A stretch of DNA of 64,000 nucleotides from an uncultured Poribacteria bacterium (GCA_951813545.1 OX638352.1:4356835-4420834), one strand, 5' to 3'; counted from the first letter of the stretch, positions 7,468 to 17,451 are shown. The notes: generated by a model from the sequence alone, not told the origin. Numbers and translations are program-made.

Positions 7468-10356
7468 ATGCAGAATGGGCAAAAAGACACTGTCTACATT
7501 ATTGATACGCACGCTGAAATATTTCGGGCGTATTACGCGATTCGTGGTGGATTGACAAGCAGTATCACGGGTGAAGCGACACATGCTGTGTTCGGGTTTG
7601 CCGGGACACTGATTAGAATTTTAACCGAACTTCAAGCAAAATATATCGTTGCTGCGATTGATACGCCGGGGGACACATTTCGTAATGAACTTTATTCGGA
7701 ATACAAGGCAAATCGCTCCCCAGCACCTGATGATTTGGTGACGCAGATTCATCGTATTCTGCAATTACTTGATGCGTTTGGTATCTTGACACTCGGCAAA
7801 CCTGAATTGGAAGCGGACGACATCATTGCTTCTGTTACGCAAGCAATACTTGACAATCCAGAGGCCGGTGATGTTGATATCACCATCATTTCCAGGGACA
7901 AGGACCTGGAGCAATTGCTCGGTGATCGGGTAACAATGCTTGACCTCCATAACGACAAGATTATTGATGTTCGGTCACTGTGGGAGACGAAAGGCATAAA
8001 ACCGTCTCAGGTCGTTGATGTCTTGGCATTGATGGGTGATACTTCGGACAACGTCCCCGGTGTTGAGAAAATCGGCTTGAAAACAGCGGCACAGTTGATT
8101 CAGCAGTACGGTTCCGTTGAAGGTATTTTTGAGAATATTGATGAAATTAAAGGGAAACGTCGCGAGAATTTGGAGAAGGCGCGCTCGCAACTCTCGCTCG
8201 CGCAGCAACTTGTGACTTTGAAGCGAGATGCCGCTATGGATTTTTCTATAGAGCAGGCACGCGTCAAGCCTTTTGATCTCCAGAAAATTCTCCCGCTGTT
8301 TCAGGAATTGGAACTCAAACGTTATGAACAGGTTGTAAGGGAACTCGCGGGTGGAGATTCCGCGTTCGTAGCGACCGCGCCGACAACACGCAAAGAACGG
8401 GTTGCGGAATTGGCACAAAAAACAGACTCGATTTTGGACAAAGGAGACTATGATACCGCCGAAACTGGTGACTATTCAGCGGTTGTTACGTCCTCCGAAT
8501 TGAAAGAACTCGTTGACACCCTTTCGGCGCAGGAGATTATCTGTTTTGATACCGAGACAGATGGTTTAGAGCGTGAGTCTACGCTCTGCGGATTAAGTTT
8601 TTCATGGAAACCGAAGCATGGTGTTTATGTGCCTGTTCGCTCACCGCATCCTGAAGATCATTTGGATACAGAGACTGTGCTTTCAGCCCTCAAACCGATT
8701 CTGGAAGATCCTAATTTGCCGAAATGTGGACATAATCTGAAGTTTGATGCAGGTATCCTCATCCGGAATGGGGTTAAACTCCAAGGAGTCGTTTTCGATA
8801 CACTGCTTGCAAGCCAGTTGGTCGATGCCCGGACACCATCCCACAATCTTGATACGCTCGCACTGCTCCATTTGAACCACAAGATGATTTCCTTTGAGGA
8901 ACTAACGTCGACTCCGAGTGATACAGCCGATGTGGACAACGCCGATGCGGAAGCGGCGGACTTGGGCGGACTGTTTGATGCGGATCCGACACGACAGAGA
9001 ACAATTGATGAAGTTCCGTTGGAGCAGGCTACAGTTTACGCTGCAGAGGATGCCGATGTCGCGCTACGGCTCTATCATTTTCTTGTGCCGAAACTGAACG
9101 AGATGGGCATAACAGCATTGGTGCGCGATATAGAATCGCCGCTCGCGCCTATTCTTGCTGAAATGGAATATAACGGCATCGTTTGCGATAAGGCGGAGCT
9201 CAAACGTCAAAGTGGTGTGATTAGCGAACTCGTTGAGGCACGGCAAGCACAGATTCACGAAATCGTTGGTTATCCGTGCAACATTGATTCACCGAGGCAG
9301 CTCGCGCAGGTGTTGTTTGAGGATCTCGGTTTTAAATCAGTGAAACGGACACGCGGTGGTAAAGTTTCGACAGACGTGACTGTGTTGGAAGCACTCTCTC
9401 TCAGAGAGGATATCAACGACCCAAAGACCAGCGTGCCGCGCTTAATAATTGAATACCGTCAGTTTCGTAAGTTACAAAGTACGTATTTGGCACAACTCCA
9501 GAGTGCAATCAACCCGAAGACGGAACGTATCCACACACATCTTTATCAATTAACGACAGCGACAGGTCGTTTGAAATCCGATGGTCCGAATCTACAGAAC
9601 ATTCCGGTCCGAACTGAAATTGGCAGGCAATTGCGGGGGGCATTCAAAGCTCCAGAAGGGTATAAGTTAATCTGCGCAGATTACTCACAGATTGAACTGC
9701 GCATCCTCGCTCACTTTAGCGAAGATACGCAATTAATTGAGACTTTCACACAAGATTTGGACATCCACACAGCAGTTGCTTCACAAGTGTTTGAGGTGCA
9801 GACAGCATCGGTTACTCGTGAGCTTCGGGATAAGGCGAAGACTATTAATTTCGGTATCATCTACGGAGTATCCCCCACCGGGCTTTCACGTCGGATTAAA
9901 GGGATGAGTGTAAAAGAAGCCGCTGCCCTTATTGATGATTATAAAACACGTTTTCCGGGGATAGATCGTTTTCTGCAGCAGTGTGTCCAACAGGCATTGG
10001 ATCACGGATATGTGAGTACACTCACTGGCAGACAGCGTGCGATTCCTGAAATCTATGCCACCAACCGGAGTCGGCGCAGTCTCGGCGAACGGCTAGCGAT
10101 TAATACTGTCGTGCAAGGCTCCGCCGCGGACTTGATGAAAGCAGCGATGGTACGCGTGCAGCACCGAATTGATGCGGACAAATTACCCTTAAAAATGCTG
10201 CTACAGATTCATGACGAATTGGTACTTGAAACGCCAGAAGCACTTGCGGAGACGCATGTCGCAATTGTCTGTGAAGAGATGGAGAATGCGATGTCGCTTC
10301 GGGTGCCGCTTCGGACAGAGGCAGGGATCGGCGATAACTGGATGATCGCCAAGTAA
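7468..10356 (+). CDS. polA: DNA polymerase I
   Basis: 962 residues, with all three classical domains. The 5'-nuclease domain spans about residues 1-300. The 3'-5' exonuclease domain (about 335-560) keeps its carboxylates in F-D-T-E-T-D-G and Y-A-A-E-D-A-D. The family A polymerase domain has motif A (D-Y-S-Q-I-E-L-R-I, about 737), motif B (K-T-I-N-F-G-I-I-Y-G, about 790) and motif C (I-H-D-E-L-V-L-E, about 914). Phenylalanine at the motif B selectivity position predicts normal discrimination against dideoxynucleotides. Both exonucleases look intact, so it should support repair and Okazaki fragment maturation. Confidence 0.97.
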   Translation: MQNGQKDTVYIIDTHAEIFRAYYAIRGGLTSSITGEATHAVFGFAGTLIRILTELQAKYIVAAIDTPGDTFRNELYSEYKANRSPAPDDLVTQIHRILQLLDAFGILTLGKPELEADDIIASVTQAILDNPEAGDVDITIISRDKDLEQLLGDRVTMLDLHNDKIIDVRSLWETKGIKPSQVVDVLALMGDTSDNVPGVEKIGLKTAAQLIQQYGSVEGIFENIDEIKGKRRENLEKARSQLSLAQQLVTLKRDAAMDFSIEQARVKPFDLQKILPLFQELELKRYEQVVRELAGGDSAFVATAPTTRKERVAELAQKTDSILDKGDYDTAETGDYSAVVTSSELKELVDTLSAQEIICFDTETDGLERESTLCGLSFSWKPKHGVYVPVRSPHPEDHLDTETVLSALKPILEDPNLPKCGHNLKFDAGILIRNGVKLQGVVFDTLLASQLVDARTPSHNLDTLALLHLNHKMISFEELTSTPSDTADVDNADAEAADLGGLFDADPTRQRTIDEVPLEQATVYAAEDADVALRLYHFLVPKLNEMGITALVRDIESPLAPILAEMEYNGIVCDKAELKRQSGVISELVEARQAQIHEIVGYPCNIDSPRQLAQVLFEDLGFKSVKRTRGGKVSTDVTVLEALSLREDINDPKTSVPRLIIEYRQFRKLQSTYLAQLQSAINPKTERIHTHLYQLTTATGRLKSDGPNLQNIPVRTEIGRQLRGAFKAPEGYKLICADYSQIELRILAHFSEDTQLIETFTQDLDIHTAVASQVFEVQTASVTRELRDKAKTINFGIIYGVSPTGLSRRIKGMSVKEAAALIDDYKTRFPGIDRFLQQCVQQALDHGYVSTLTGRQRAIPEIYATNRSRRSLGERLAINTVVQGSAADLMKAAMVRVQHRIDADKLPLKMLLQIHDELVLETPEALAETHVAIVCEEMENAMSLRVPLRTEAGIGDNWMIAK

Positions 10357-10678
10357 GATTTTTCTCTGGATTCAGGACTATTTGGTTTTTTGTCAACTCT
10401 ACAAAATAACGCAATTTCCCATCTTTGTAGCACAATCTAACAGATTTGCGGCGTACTCGCCCAGATGCGACGTGCATCATGCTACAAAAACCCCGCAGAA
10501 CCTCAATAATTTTCAGCGAAAACGGTGTCTGCATACCTAAAATCTTATGCGTAGCAACTTGGATTAAAATAGGAAAATAGGTCGCGAGTCAGAAATCATT
10601 TCCTACCGCGCGCCCCGCTGGATTCAGGGGTTGTTCCGATAGAAAAACCAAATATTCACACTGTGGATAAAATTAAAA
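10357..10678. other. Intergenic region without recognised features
   Basis: About 320 bp downstream of polA. I saw no convincing gene, no strong terminator and no repeat shared with the rest of the window. Confidence 0.4.
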
Positions 10679-10707
10679 TTGACAAGTTATAGAAATTATG
10701 ATATAAT
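10679..10707 (+). promoter_or_regulatory. Consensus sigma-70 promoter for the RRM gene
   Basis: A perfect TTGACA (10679-10684) and a perfect TATAAT (10702-10707) are separated by 17 bp. This is the strongest vegetative promoter I found in the window. The next start codon is about 360 bp downstream, implying a long leader. Confidence 0.75.
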
Positions 10708-10713
10708 ATAATG

Positions 10714-11068
10714 TAAAGTTAAGGGAAATGTGGATTGTGTCCGCTGGCAAAGTTACGAGTAGTGTTTTGACAGTTTTACGGTTTGGAACCAGAAACATTT
10801 TGTTTATGCGATGTGACAAGGCTTCCAACAAGAGATTGATGAGAGCTAATTTTTGCCAATCTTTGCAATATGGATATTGCATGCAATGTCCTTCCACGCT
10901 TGCTGCCAAATTTCTGCCTTTGAAAATGCTGACAGTGCTCAGTTTTCTCATTTTCCCGTATTTTTATTCCTATTCTGGTTTTTTGAAAGGTGCCGGTTCG
11001 CGTGGATGTACCGGTTGGTTTCATAATACTGGATTAGGGTGCATATAATTTCCAAAAGGAGAAACGAG
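10714..11068 (+). other. Long 5' leader of the RRM protein mRNA
   Basis: About 355 nt between a consensus promoter and the RRM start codon. It contains a perfect hairpin GCAATAT-GG-ATATTGC (10865-10880) and a CCGGT...ACCGG pair near the 3' end, before the AAAAGGAG ribosome-binding site. A 106-codon ORF within it (10728-11048) has no recognisable domain and is probably not a gene. Small cold-shock-type RNA-binding proteins often have long regulatory leaders, so thermosensing or autoregulation is plausible. No known riboswitch class was recognised. Confidence 0.4.
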
Positions 11069-11353
11069 ATGAATATCTACGTTGGCAACGTGCCTTATGC
11101 GGCCACGGAAACCGACCTCGAAGAACTCTTTGGTGAGTATGGTCCGGTTGCTACCGCTACAATTATCCGTGACCGATACGATGGTCGATCCAAAGGATTT
11201 GGCTTCGTTGAGATGGAAAACCAAGAGGATGGCGAGCGAGCGATAGAAGCGTTGGATGGTCAAGACATGATGGGACGTCCGCTAAAAGTCAATCCTGCGC
11301 GTCCTCGCACAGAACGTCGCGAGCCACGCCGCTATGACGACGCGGAAATATAG
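11069..11353 (+). CDS. Small RRM-type RNA-binding protein
   Basis: 94 residues, essentially one RNA recognition motif. RNP2 is I-Y-V-G-N-V (residues 3-8) and RNP1 is K-G-F-G-F-V-E-M (about residues 40-47), with a short basic tail rich in Arg and Pro (R-P-R-T-E-R-R-E-P-R-R). This matches the bacterial cold-shock RRM proteins of cyanobacteria and other phyla. Start at ATG 11069 with AAAAGGAG 8 bp upstream. A strong promoter and long leader suggest high and regulated expression. The likely job is RNA binding or chaperoning in the cytoplasm. Confidence 0.92.
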   Translation: MNIYVGNVPYAATETDLEELFGEYGPVATATIIRDRYDGRSKGFGFVEMENQEDGERAIEALDGQDMMGRPLKVNPARPRTERREPRRYDDAEI

Positions 11354-11475
11354 TCTGTCTCTTATCGGCTTCAGTGTTGTTCCACTTACATGAACTGCAG
11401 GGAGTCGGATTGAGAAAATGCCGCGATTGAATAACAACTGTTATTTTGTGTTCGACTGCGGCTTGACAAATTTTA

Positions 11476-11522
11476 CCCCGGTTCTGAGATCTGTTTTATT
11501 TAAAACAGGTCTTGAACCGGGG
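11476..11522. terminator. Bidirectional terminator between convergent genes
   Basis: CCCCGGTTC...GAACCGGGG encloses a second paired segment (CTGTTTT / AAAACAG) around an ATTT loop, giving a stem of about 20 bp in all. It lies between the rightward RRM gene and the leftward LamG gene and can serve both. Confidence 0.65.
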
Positions 11523-11609
11523 TTTATCTATTTAAAGTGACAGCAAACAGACTGGGGATACGGCGGTCAGCACCGCTTCCCCAGAATTTCTGTCCTGTAC
11601 TGGAATTGC

Positions 11610-12386
11610 CTAATAGTCTTTCCGTTTGAGTAATCCCCAAGTTACTGCGATTTTCCCTGCGGGTTCCACCGCGACCCCTAAGGCAGTCAAACCGTTATTC
11701 ATAACATCAGCAATATCGTTGTCTGTCAAAGGTGCGTGGAAAAGACCTACTTCGTCCATTGTCCCTGTGAACCAATTGCCACTGCCGTCCCAAATACCAC
11801 ATCCGCCGATATTCACATTGAAGTCAGATCTGCCGTGGTTGGGCCAACTTCCTTCTACCGTCGTGGCGTTTCCATCAATGTAAACCTTCGTAAATTCACG
11901 GGTAGCAACAGCAGCGACATGGTGCCACTCGCCGGGTGGATGTTCGTACGCATTGTTATTACTACCAGCTGTCGGAGTCCACAGTGCAACAGTAGTGGGG
12001 TTAATAAAGCCGAATTCCGGTGAATCGTTCTGTCCTATCAATCCGATGCGATTGGAGGTGATATTCCCAGGCTTTACCCAAGCAACAACTGTGAATTCGC
12101 GTACGCCGTTGAGAAGTTTTTGATTTGTATTCACACAGTTACCTGTGCCATCAAATGCTAAGGCACCGCCGAATCGTCCATCAACCCAAATAGGCGCGTT
12201 GACGATCGTCCCGTGGTTATTATTTCCTGAGGAGTCCATCGCTGTGGTTCCTGTCCCGTCGTCGAACAGCCAAAGACCGACAACACTACTCTGGTCAATG
12301 GCGGCACTACTGGTGTTCACAGCAACGAGACTAATAGCCATCAGTCCAAGACTAAACAAGATAATTGTTAAAGCATTAAATTTCAT
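11610..12386 (-). CDS. Secreted LamG-domain protein
   Basis: 258 residues on the minus strand. A signal peptide (about residues 1-29) is followed by one Laminin G/concanavalin-type domain: G-L-W-L-F-D-D-G-T-G near residue 40, W-V-K-P-G-N in the middle, G-E-W-H-H-V-A-A-V and F-T-G-T-M-D-E-V-G-L-F at the end. The final residues, GKIAVTWGLLKRKDY, are a variant of the tail on the lectin-like and CBM-like proteins elsewhere in the window. Glycan or surface binding is the likely function. It faces the RRM gene across a strong terminator and is divergent from the WD40 gene at 12850. Confidence 0.85.
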   Translation of the reverse strand: MKFNALTIILFSLGLMAISLVAVNTSSAAIDQSSVVGLWLFDDGTGTTAMDSSGNNNHGTIVNAPIWVDGRFGGALAFDGTGNCVNTNQKLLNGVREFTVVAWVKPGNITSNRIGLIGQNDSPEFGFINPTTVALWTPTAGSNNNAYEHPPGEWHHVAAVATREFTKVYIDGNATTVEGSWPNHGRSDFNVNIGGCGIWDGSGNWFTGTMDEVGLFHAPLTDNDIADVMNNGLTALGVAVEPAGKIAVTWGLLKRKDY

Positions 12387-12849
12387 TTGAATCCTCTCAC
12401 TTTCTTTAGAGATTTGCCGCGCTGCAACGCGGAACTATTTCGTGGCCCTACTCCGCTGTCTGTAAAACTATCAACACGTGTTGATCGCGTGATGTTCCTC
12501 GCAATGTCAGAAATAGGAGATAAATACATTATGACACATTTTGCATTAAAATGCAAGTTTTTTTTCTGGCATTGCTATTTTATCATTATAGTATATCTGC
12601 ACAATGGTTTTAAACCAAATTAATTCTGAGGTGTTGAACGCAGTTATACCCATTCACTGAGAAGATTGACATCTTTCCAGTTTTGGGATAAACTTAAGGG
12701 CATAACACCGACATTCCTTTTTCTGCAAGTGCTACAGAATATAATTACGTGAGTTTGATGTAACAGATACGAAGTTTTATAGTCACATCTACAGTAATTC
12801 TGTAAATACAGACAGAGAACATCCTTTCCAATTTTAGGAGAACTTTTTT
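12387..12849. other. Divergent intergenic region
   Basis: About 460 bp between the leftward LamG gene and the rightward WD40 gene. It is AT-rich. A TATAAT at 12740-12745 could serve the WD40 gene, but its -35 partner is poor. No gene was recognised. Confidence 0.35.
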
Positions 12850-15395
12850 ATGAAAACAACATTTTTCTTCGTCTTTATATCTCATATCCTGTTTACAACG
12901 CTGGCGTACACACCACACAGCGTTGCCGAAGATTCCCGACAATGGCATCTGCCTGAAGGTGCCACAGCACGCCTCGGCAAAGGCTGGCTCTCTGAGATTG
13001 AGTATTCCCCTGATGGAAGTCAACTTGCCGTCGCTGGAACCATTGGCATTTGGATTTATGATACAGCCACGGACCAAGAAATCGCCTTCATTGCCGCGCA
13101 CGAGTCTGGACTTTGGAGCATGGCATATTCTCCCGATGGAAATATGATTGCTGGCGGGAGTACGTATGGTAGCGTCTATTTATGGAATGCGACAACCGGT
13201 GAACTTTTGCATACCTTCACAGGACATAGAAGGAGTGTCCGCAGCCTTGTTTTCAGTCCCGATGGGTCTATACTCGCCAGTGGAAGTAGAGATGCTACCA
13301 TTCGTCTGTGGAACCCAAAACGGGTGAACTTCTGAAAAAACTCGAAGGACATTCGGAAGGTATCAGGTGCCTTGTTTTTAGCTCTGATGGCAGCACACTT
13401 ATCAGTGGGAGTCGAGACGACACTATCGGTATATGGGATGTTGCTACCGGTGAACTACAGCAAACACTTGACGGACATCGTGACGATATCGCCACGGTTA
13501 CACTCAGCCCAGATGGTACCACACTCGCCAGCGGGGACTTGAACGCCGTCATCCACCTGTGGGACGTTGCCACAGGAGCGATTAAGGAAACCCTCATCGG
13601 ACATACGTCTCACGTCTATCACGTTAGGTACAGTCGCGATGGAAGTATTCTCGCAAGTGCAAGTGAGGACGATACAATCCGTTTATGGGATGCAACCACA
13701 GGAACTCACCTCAAGACACTTACTGGACATACCGCCGATGTTTATAGAATCGCTTTCACACCTGATGGCAGTGGAATCACCAGTGGCGCTTGGGATGCCT
13801 CAATCCGTTCATGGGACCTTGCCACAGGCACCCATTTGAAAACCATTACTGGACACACAGACTCAGTCAAAAGCATTACATTCAGTGCGGATGGCACAAC
13901 GCTTGCGACTCGGAGTTGGGACAAAACTATCCGCCTGTGGGATGCTGTTACCGGTGAACTTCAGCACGTCCTCATTGGACACCAAGGTGATGTTGACGTT
14001 GTTGTGTTCGGTCCCGATGGACGCACCGTTGCAAGTGGTAGTCAAGATGATACCGTCCGTTTATGGGACGCTGTCACCGGTGAACATATAAGGACACTCA
14101 GAGGACATCACTCCTACCTCATAAGTTTGGCGTTCAGTCCCGATGGCAATATACTCGCCAGTGGCAGCGAGGACGATAGCATCCGTTTATGGGATACTAC
14201 CACAGGCGCACACATAGCAACCCTATGGGAACACGAGGCAGGCGTTGAAACTTTGGCATTCAGTCCCGATAGCAGTATACTCGCCAGTGGCAGTCGAGAT
14301 AATACCATTCGCGTGTGGGATCTCGAAACGGGTGAAGTTTCACACGTCATTAACGAACATGACGCTGATGTCAGGACAGTCGCATTCAGTCCAGATGGCA
14401 ATATCCTTGCAAGCGGCGGTAGAGACAAGGTCTCCCTATGGGATGTTGAGACAAGAGAAATTCAACATACTTTTCTTGAACCTGTCACTACTGATGCTAC
14501 AACGGAGGAATTGGGAGATACACCTACAGAGAGTCCTGCCAATGCTACGAGCCTCGTATTCAGTCCTGATGGGAATGTGATCGTAAGTGGAAGTCACGAT
14601 GCAACCATCCGCTTGTGGGACATACACACCGGAGAGCAGTTTGCAACATTTGAAGGACATACGTGGCCGGTTACGAGCGTTGCTGTCAGTCCTGACGGCG
14701 GCACAATTGCGACTGGAAGCATTGATGGCACTGTTCTCTTATGGGAATTTCCGATGCGACTGAGTTCCGAGGAACTCGTTGCTGATGTAAATGGTGATGG
14801 GGTCGTTAATATTCAAGATGTAGTCCTGATCGCAGCAAGTTTCGGAGCGTCTGGTGAGAACAACGCCGACCTGAATGACGATGGGGTCGTCAACATTCAG
14901 GATCTCGTTTTGGCTGGCAACGCGTTAGGAAACATAGCAGGCGCGCCTTCTATGCGTTCGCTGTCAGCAGCGCAGGTGGAGCAGTGGCTGAAACTTGCTA
15001 AACGCGAGACTTCATGGAATGTCCAGTCTTCAATACGAAACGGGATTTCCTATGCGCGCGGGATTCTGGTATTAGAGCAACTCTTGGAAACTTTAGCTCC
15101 AAGAACAACAGCACTCCTGTCCAACTATCCAAACCCGTTCAATCCAGAGACGTGGATACCGTACCAATTGGCTGAATCCGCGGAGGTTACTTTGACTATC
15201 TATGCCACAGACGGATCAGTGGTTCGGAGCTTGACATTAGGACAACAGATTGCAGGCACCTATGAATCCAAGAGTCGTGCTGCGTATTGGGATGGCAGAA
15301 ATGAACTCGGTGAGTCAGTTGCAAGTGGTGTTTATTTCTATACGTTAACGGCGGAAGATTTCACTGCAACACGGAAGATGTTGATTCGGAAATAG
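12850..15395 (+). CDS. Secreted WD40 propeller protein with dockerin-like and C-terminal sorting domains (frameshifted)
   Basis: Two overlapping frames form one gene: 12850-13335 (signal peptide plus two WD40 blades) and 13308-15395. Adding one A to the AAAA run near 13315 restores W-N-P-K-T-G-E-L-L-K-K-L, so one base has been lost, by mutation or sequencing error. The joined protein is about 848 residues: signal peptide, about 14 WD40 repeats (F-S-P-D-G...LWD), two dockerin-like calcium motifs (D-V-N-G-D-G-V-V-N-I-Q-D and D-L-N-D-D-G-V-V-N-I-Q-D), and a final FlgD-like/type IX-type sorting domain (Y-P-N-P-F-N-P-E-T ... G-V-Y-F-Y). Its first blade (LPEGATARLGKG ... IGIWIYD) matches the propeller entry of the WD40 sigma-factor receptors downstream. 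Likely a surface scaffold. Confidence 0.8.
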
Positions 15396-15427
15396 TATCA
15401 AATGACCATAGGATAGCTGGAAGGTTT

Positions 15428-15643
15428 ATGTTTATTGACTTCCGAGCGATCGTTTCTCAGTGGGTTGCGTTGGTTTCGCTGGCATCTTCCTTGAAAAATG
15501 ATGTGCTGATCGATCAACATGTCTCAAGTATAGCAAAACCGGTAGCGGCGTGTCAAGCCTATTTTCAAGGCGACTGCCCGGTTTGCCAAGTCAAGTGTGT
15601 CGGGAACAACGGATTAGAGGATCATTGGGGTTCTCCTTGCTGA
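15428..15643 (+). CDS. Possible small protein inside the DUF1670 unit
   Basis: A 71-codon ORF with a GGAAGG just upstream of ATG. It contains one Cys-rich stretch, C-P-V-C-Q-V-K-C, near residue 50 that could bind metal. It overlaps the 3' end of the opposite-strand DUF1670-like gene by 22 bp. There is no recognised family, and it may be spurious. Confidence 0.2.
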   Translation: MFIDFRAIVSQWVALVSLASSLKNDVLIDQHVSSIAKPVAACQAYFQGDCPVCQVKCVGNNGLEDHWGSPC

Positions 15644-16497
15644 TTTGCAGCTGAATTGGAAAATAGGTTTGCATCCATAGTTTGAAGTTGGTGCTGTGGG
15701 ATGAGGTCGAGATATTGAGAGATGACGCGTTTAGAAAGTCGTGTAATGTGTGAGATGTTGTCAATATCAGCGGTAGCAGTGCGAACGACTTTTACAGACT
15801 CATAATCGCGAATGTATCTATCAACAGCCTCCTTAGAGTGTTTGGTCTTTGCGGCAATACTGGGGGTCAGATGCCCTTGAAGATAGAGGGTTATGATCTC
15901 TTTCTTGTGGGTAATAGCCCCCGATAAGTCATGGATATTGCCGCGAGTGGGTAAGATTTCGCCGGTGGTTTTTTGCCATTCATTGACATAATCACAGACG
16001 ACAGCATCACAGACGTTGAGCAAGACTGCCAAGTCGAGTTGTGTCAATAATGCGCCTTGGTCATAAGCTTGATGACACCAGCGGACCAAGCGATTGATCC
16101 TGAGTTGTCGGGAGGTAAATCCGTTGCGAAAGGATTCAATATCCTCTGCGGCGAGGTATGTCAGGATGACGGGTTTCATACGAGTTTTGACGATGGACTT
16201 GCCTCTCTCTGGATGCTCTTCAATAGGAACAGCCATCCAAACGAGGTGTCCATAACTCAGGAGTCGCTCCTCCGGGAGTGCGTCGCCCGTGGCGAGTTTC
16301 TCCAAAGGGAGGGTAATGACGAAATAGTCTTCAACGGTCGTAAGAATATCATCAACAATAGCGGTGGCAGTGACTTCGCCTTTGTCATAGCCGTAGTCAT
16401 TGAGAAAGCGATGGATGAGCAACTGTCGTAGCGATTTATCGTTGATGCGCCTGAACTTCTTCTCGTTGATCTGCGTGCGCGTCAAAGGTTTGCTCAT
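15622..16497 (-). CDS. DUF1670-like HTH protein, second of pair
   Basis: 291 residues with AGGGGA 7 bp upstream of ATG. It is collinear with the upstream partner: both share Y-D-Q-x-A-L-L, D-L-A-V-L-L, T-R-G...H-D-(L/M), T/S-H-K-x-x-I-L/I-x-L-Y and T-x-H-S-x-x-A-V-x-R-Y-L/I-x-D-(F/Y). These resemble two helix-turn-helix segments, one of resolvase/Hin type and one of DeoR type. I assign DUF1670 from memory of this pattern; the function of that family is not established. The first 62 bp overlap the end of the partner gene, which implies translational coupling and that the two proteins are made together. Confidence 0.6.
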   Translation of the reverse strand: MSKPLTRTQINEKKFRRINDKSLRQLLIHRFLNDYGYDKGEVTATAIVDDILTTVEDYFVITLPLEKLATGDALPEERLLSYGHLVWMAVPIEEHPERGKSIVKTRMKPVILTYLAAEDIESFRNGFTSRQLRINRLVRWCHQAYDQGALLTQLDLAVLLNVCDAVVCDYVNEWQKTTGEILPTRGNIHDLSGAITHKKEIITLYLQGHLTPSIAAKTKHSKEAVDRYIRDYESVKVVRTATADIDNISHITRLSKRVISQYLDLIPQHQLQTMDANLFSNSAANQQGEPQ

Positions 16498-17293
16498 GAG
16501 AGTTCCCCTTTTTTGGATCCGCTGGCTCTGGGTGAAGGAGCTGGGTCATTCGGTCCGTGTGCTGGTATTCCTTATACAGCGCGAGATACTCGCGTATGAG
16601 TCGGTCGGAGAAGTGAGTGATGAGCCGTATCTGTGCGTCAGGAAAGCCTTGATGATGCAGTGTTGCGACTTGTGTGAAGTCTTTCAAGTACCGATAGACA
16701 GCGCGTTCAGAATGGTTCGTCTTTTTCTCAATCTCGGTGAAGGTATACTCCTTGAAATATAACTCCAAGATCTGGGTTTTATGAGACGTGCCGGGGCCCA
16801 TGTCGTGTTTTGCCCCGCGCGTCATCACGAAATACCCCGACTGTTTCAAGGCTCGGATGTCGCGTTTCACCGTGGCAGGACTCGTGGTTAATAACACTGC
16901 TAAATCTTCGTAGCTCAGCAAGGCATCTTGGTCATAAGTTTCTTGGGTCAATCGGAGGATCCGATGTCGTCTGAGACCTGCGAGTCCATAAGTGCCTAAG
17001 ACTTCAAGGTCGGTTTGGACTTCATTGAGGGTCAGCCGACAGGAGACTTTCTTCGCTAAAGCGATATGTTTGCCTGCCGGTTCCTCGGCGGCGACTGCCT
17101 CATAGCAGATTTGTCCTGATGTCAGTTGCACATCGGCATGTTGAGCGAAGTAATCGGAAATCTGGTTATAGTAGGCTTCAGCAATCAGAGGCATGAGATT
17201 AAAGTCTGCTGAAATCTTCTCAATAATAGCCGCTCTGGCGTTCTTGGATTCGAGGCGATTGATACCATAGGCGGTATCCTTCTTACGGTCCAT
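16436..17293 (-). CDS. DUF1670-like HTH protein, first of pair
   Basis: About 285 residues from the ATG at 17293, chosen because GGAGGT lies just upstream; an ATG at 17305 lacks a ribosome-binding site. The mid-region D-L-A-V-L-L-T-T-S-P-A-T-V-K-R-D-I-R-A-L is a textbook helix-turn-helix. A second one, F-T-E-I-E-K-K-T-N-H-S-E-R-A-V-Y-R-Y-L, follows. The C-terminus is charged and Gln/His-rich. It is paralogous to the overlapping downstream gene. DNA binding is likely and heterodimer formation is plausible. Nothing in either protein looks like a known transposase active site. Confidence 0.6.
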   Translation of the reverse strand: MDRKKDTAYGINRLESKNARAAIIEKISADFNLMPLIAEAYYNQISDYFAQHADVQLTSGQICYEAVAAEEPAGKHIALAKKVSCRLTLNEVQTDLEVLGTYGLAGLRRHRILRLTQETYDQDALLSYEDLAVLLTTSPATVKRDIRALKQSGYFVMTRGAKHDMGPGTSHKTQILELYFKEYTFTEIEKKTNHSERAVYRYLKDFTQVATLHHQGFPDAQIRLITHFSDRLIREYLALYKEYQHTDRMTQLLHPEPADPKKGNSHEQTFDAHADQREEVQAHQR

Positions 17294-17451
17294 AGTGACC
17301 TCCATGAAATGAGTGTCGGTGATGCAAATACATCTACTCGTTAAGTTAACTCATACTATTAGTGTAACTCATGGGGTCATTTGATACAAACTATAAGTAG
17401 AATCAGGATTAGAAAAGCGAGGTGGCAAGGCATTGTTGCCTTGCCTTTCGT

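Larger units (their letters stand above)
15395..17387. mobile_element. Candidate mobile unit: DUF1670-like gene pair between 13-bp inverted repeats
   Basis: GTATCAAATGACC (15395-15407) and its exact reverse complement GGTCATTTGATAC (17375-17387) frame about 2 kb. The unit contains two overlapping paralogous HTH proteins on the minus strand and little else. The left repeat begins on the last base of the stop codon of the preceding WD40 gene. No target duplication is obvious and no DDE, HUH or recombinase motif was recognised. It is therefore either a new type of element or a regulatory pair between chance repeats. Confidence 0.5.

Noticed and set aside
10728..11048. 106-codon ORF between polA and the RRM gene
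   Set aside because: No recognisable domain, biased composition, and it fills a likely untranslated leader; kept only as part of the leader entry.
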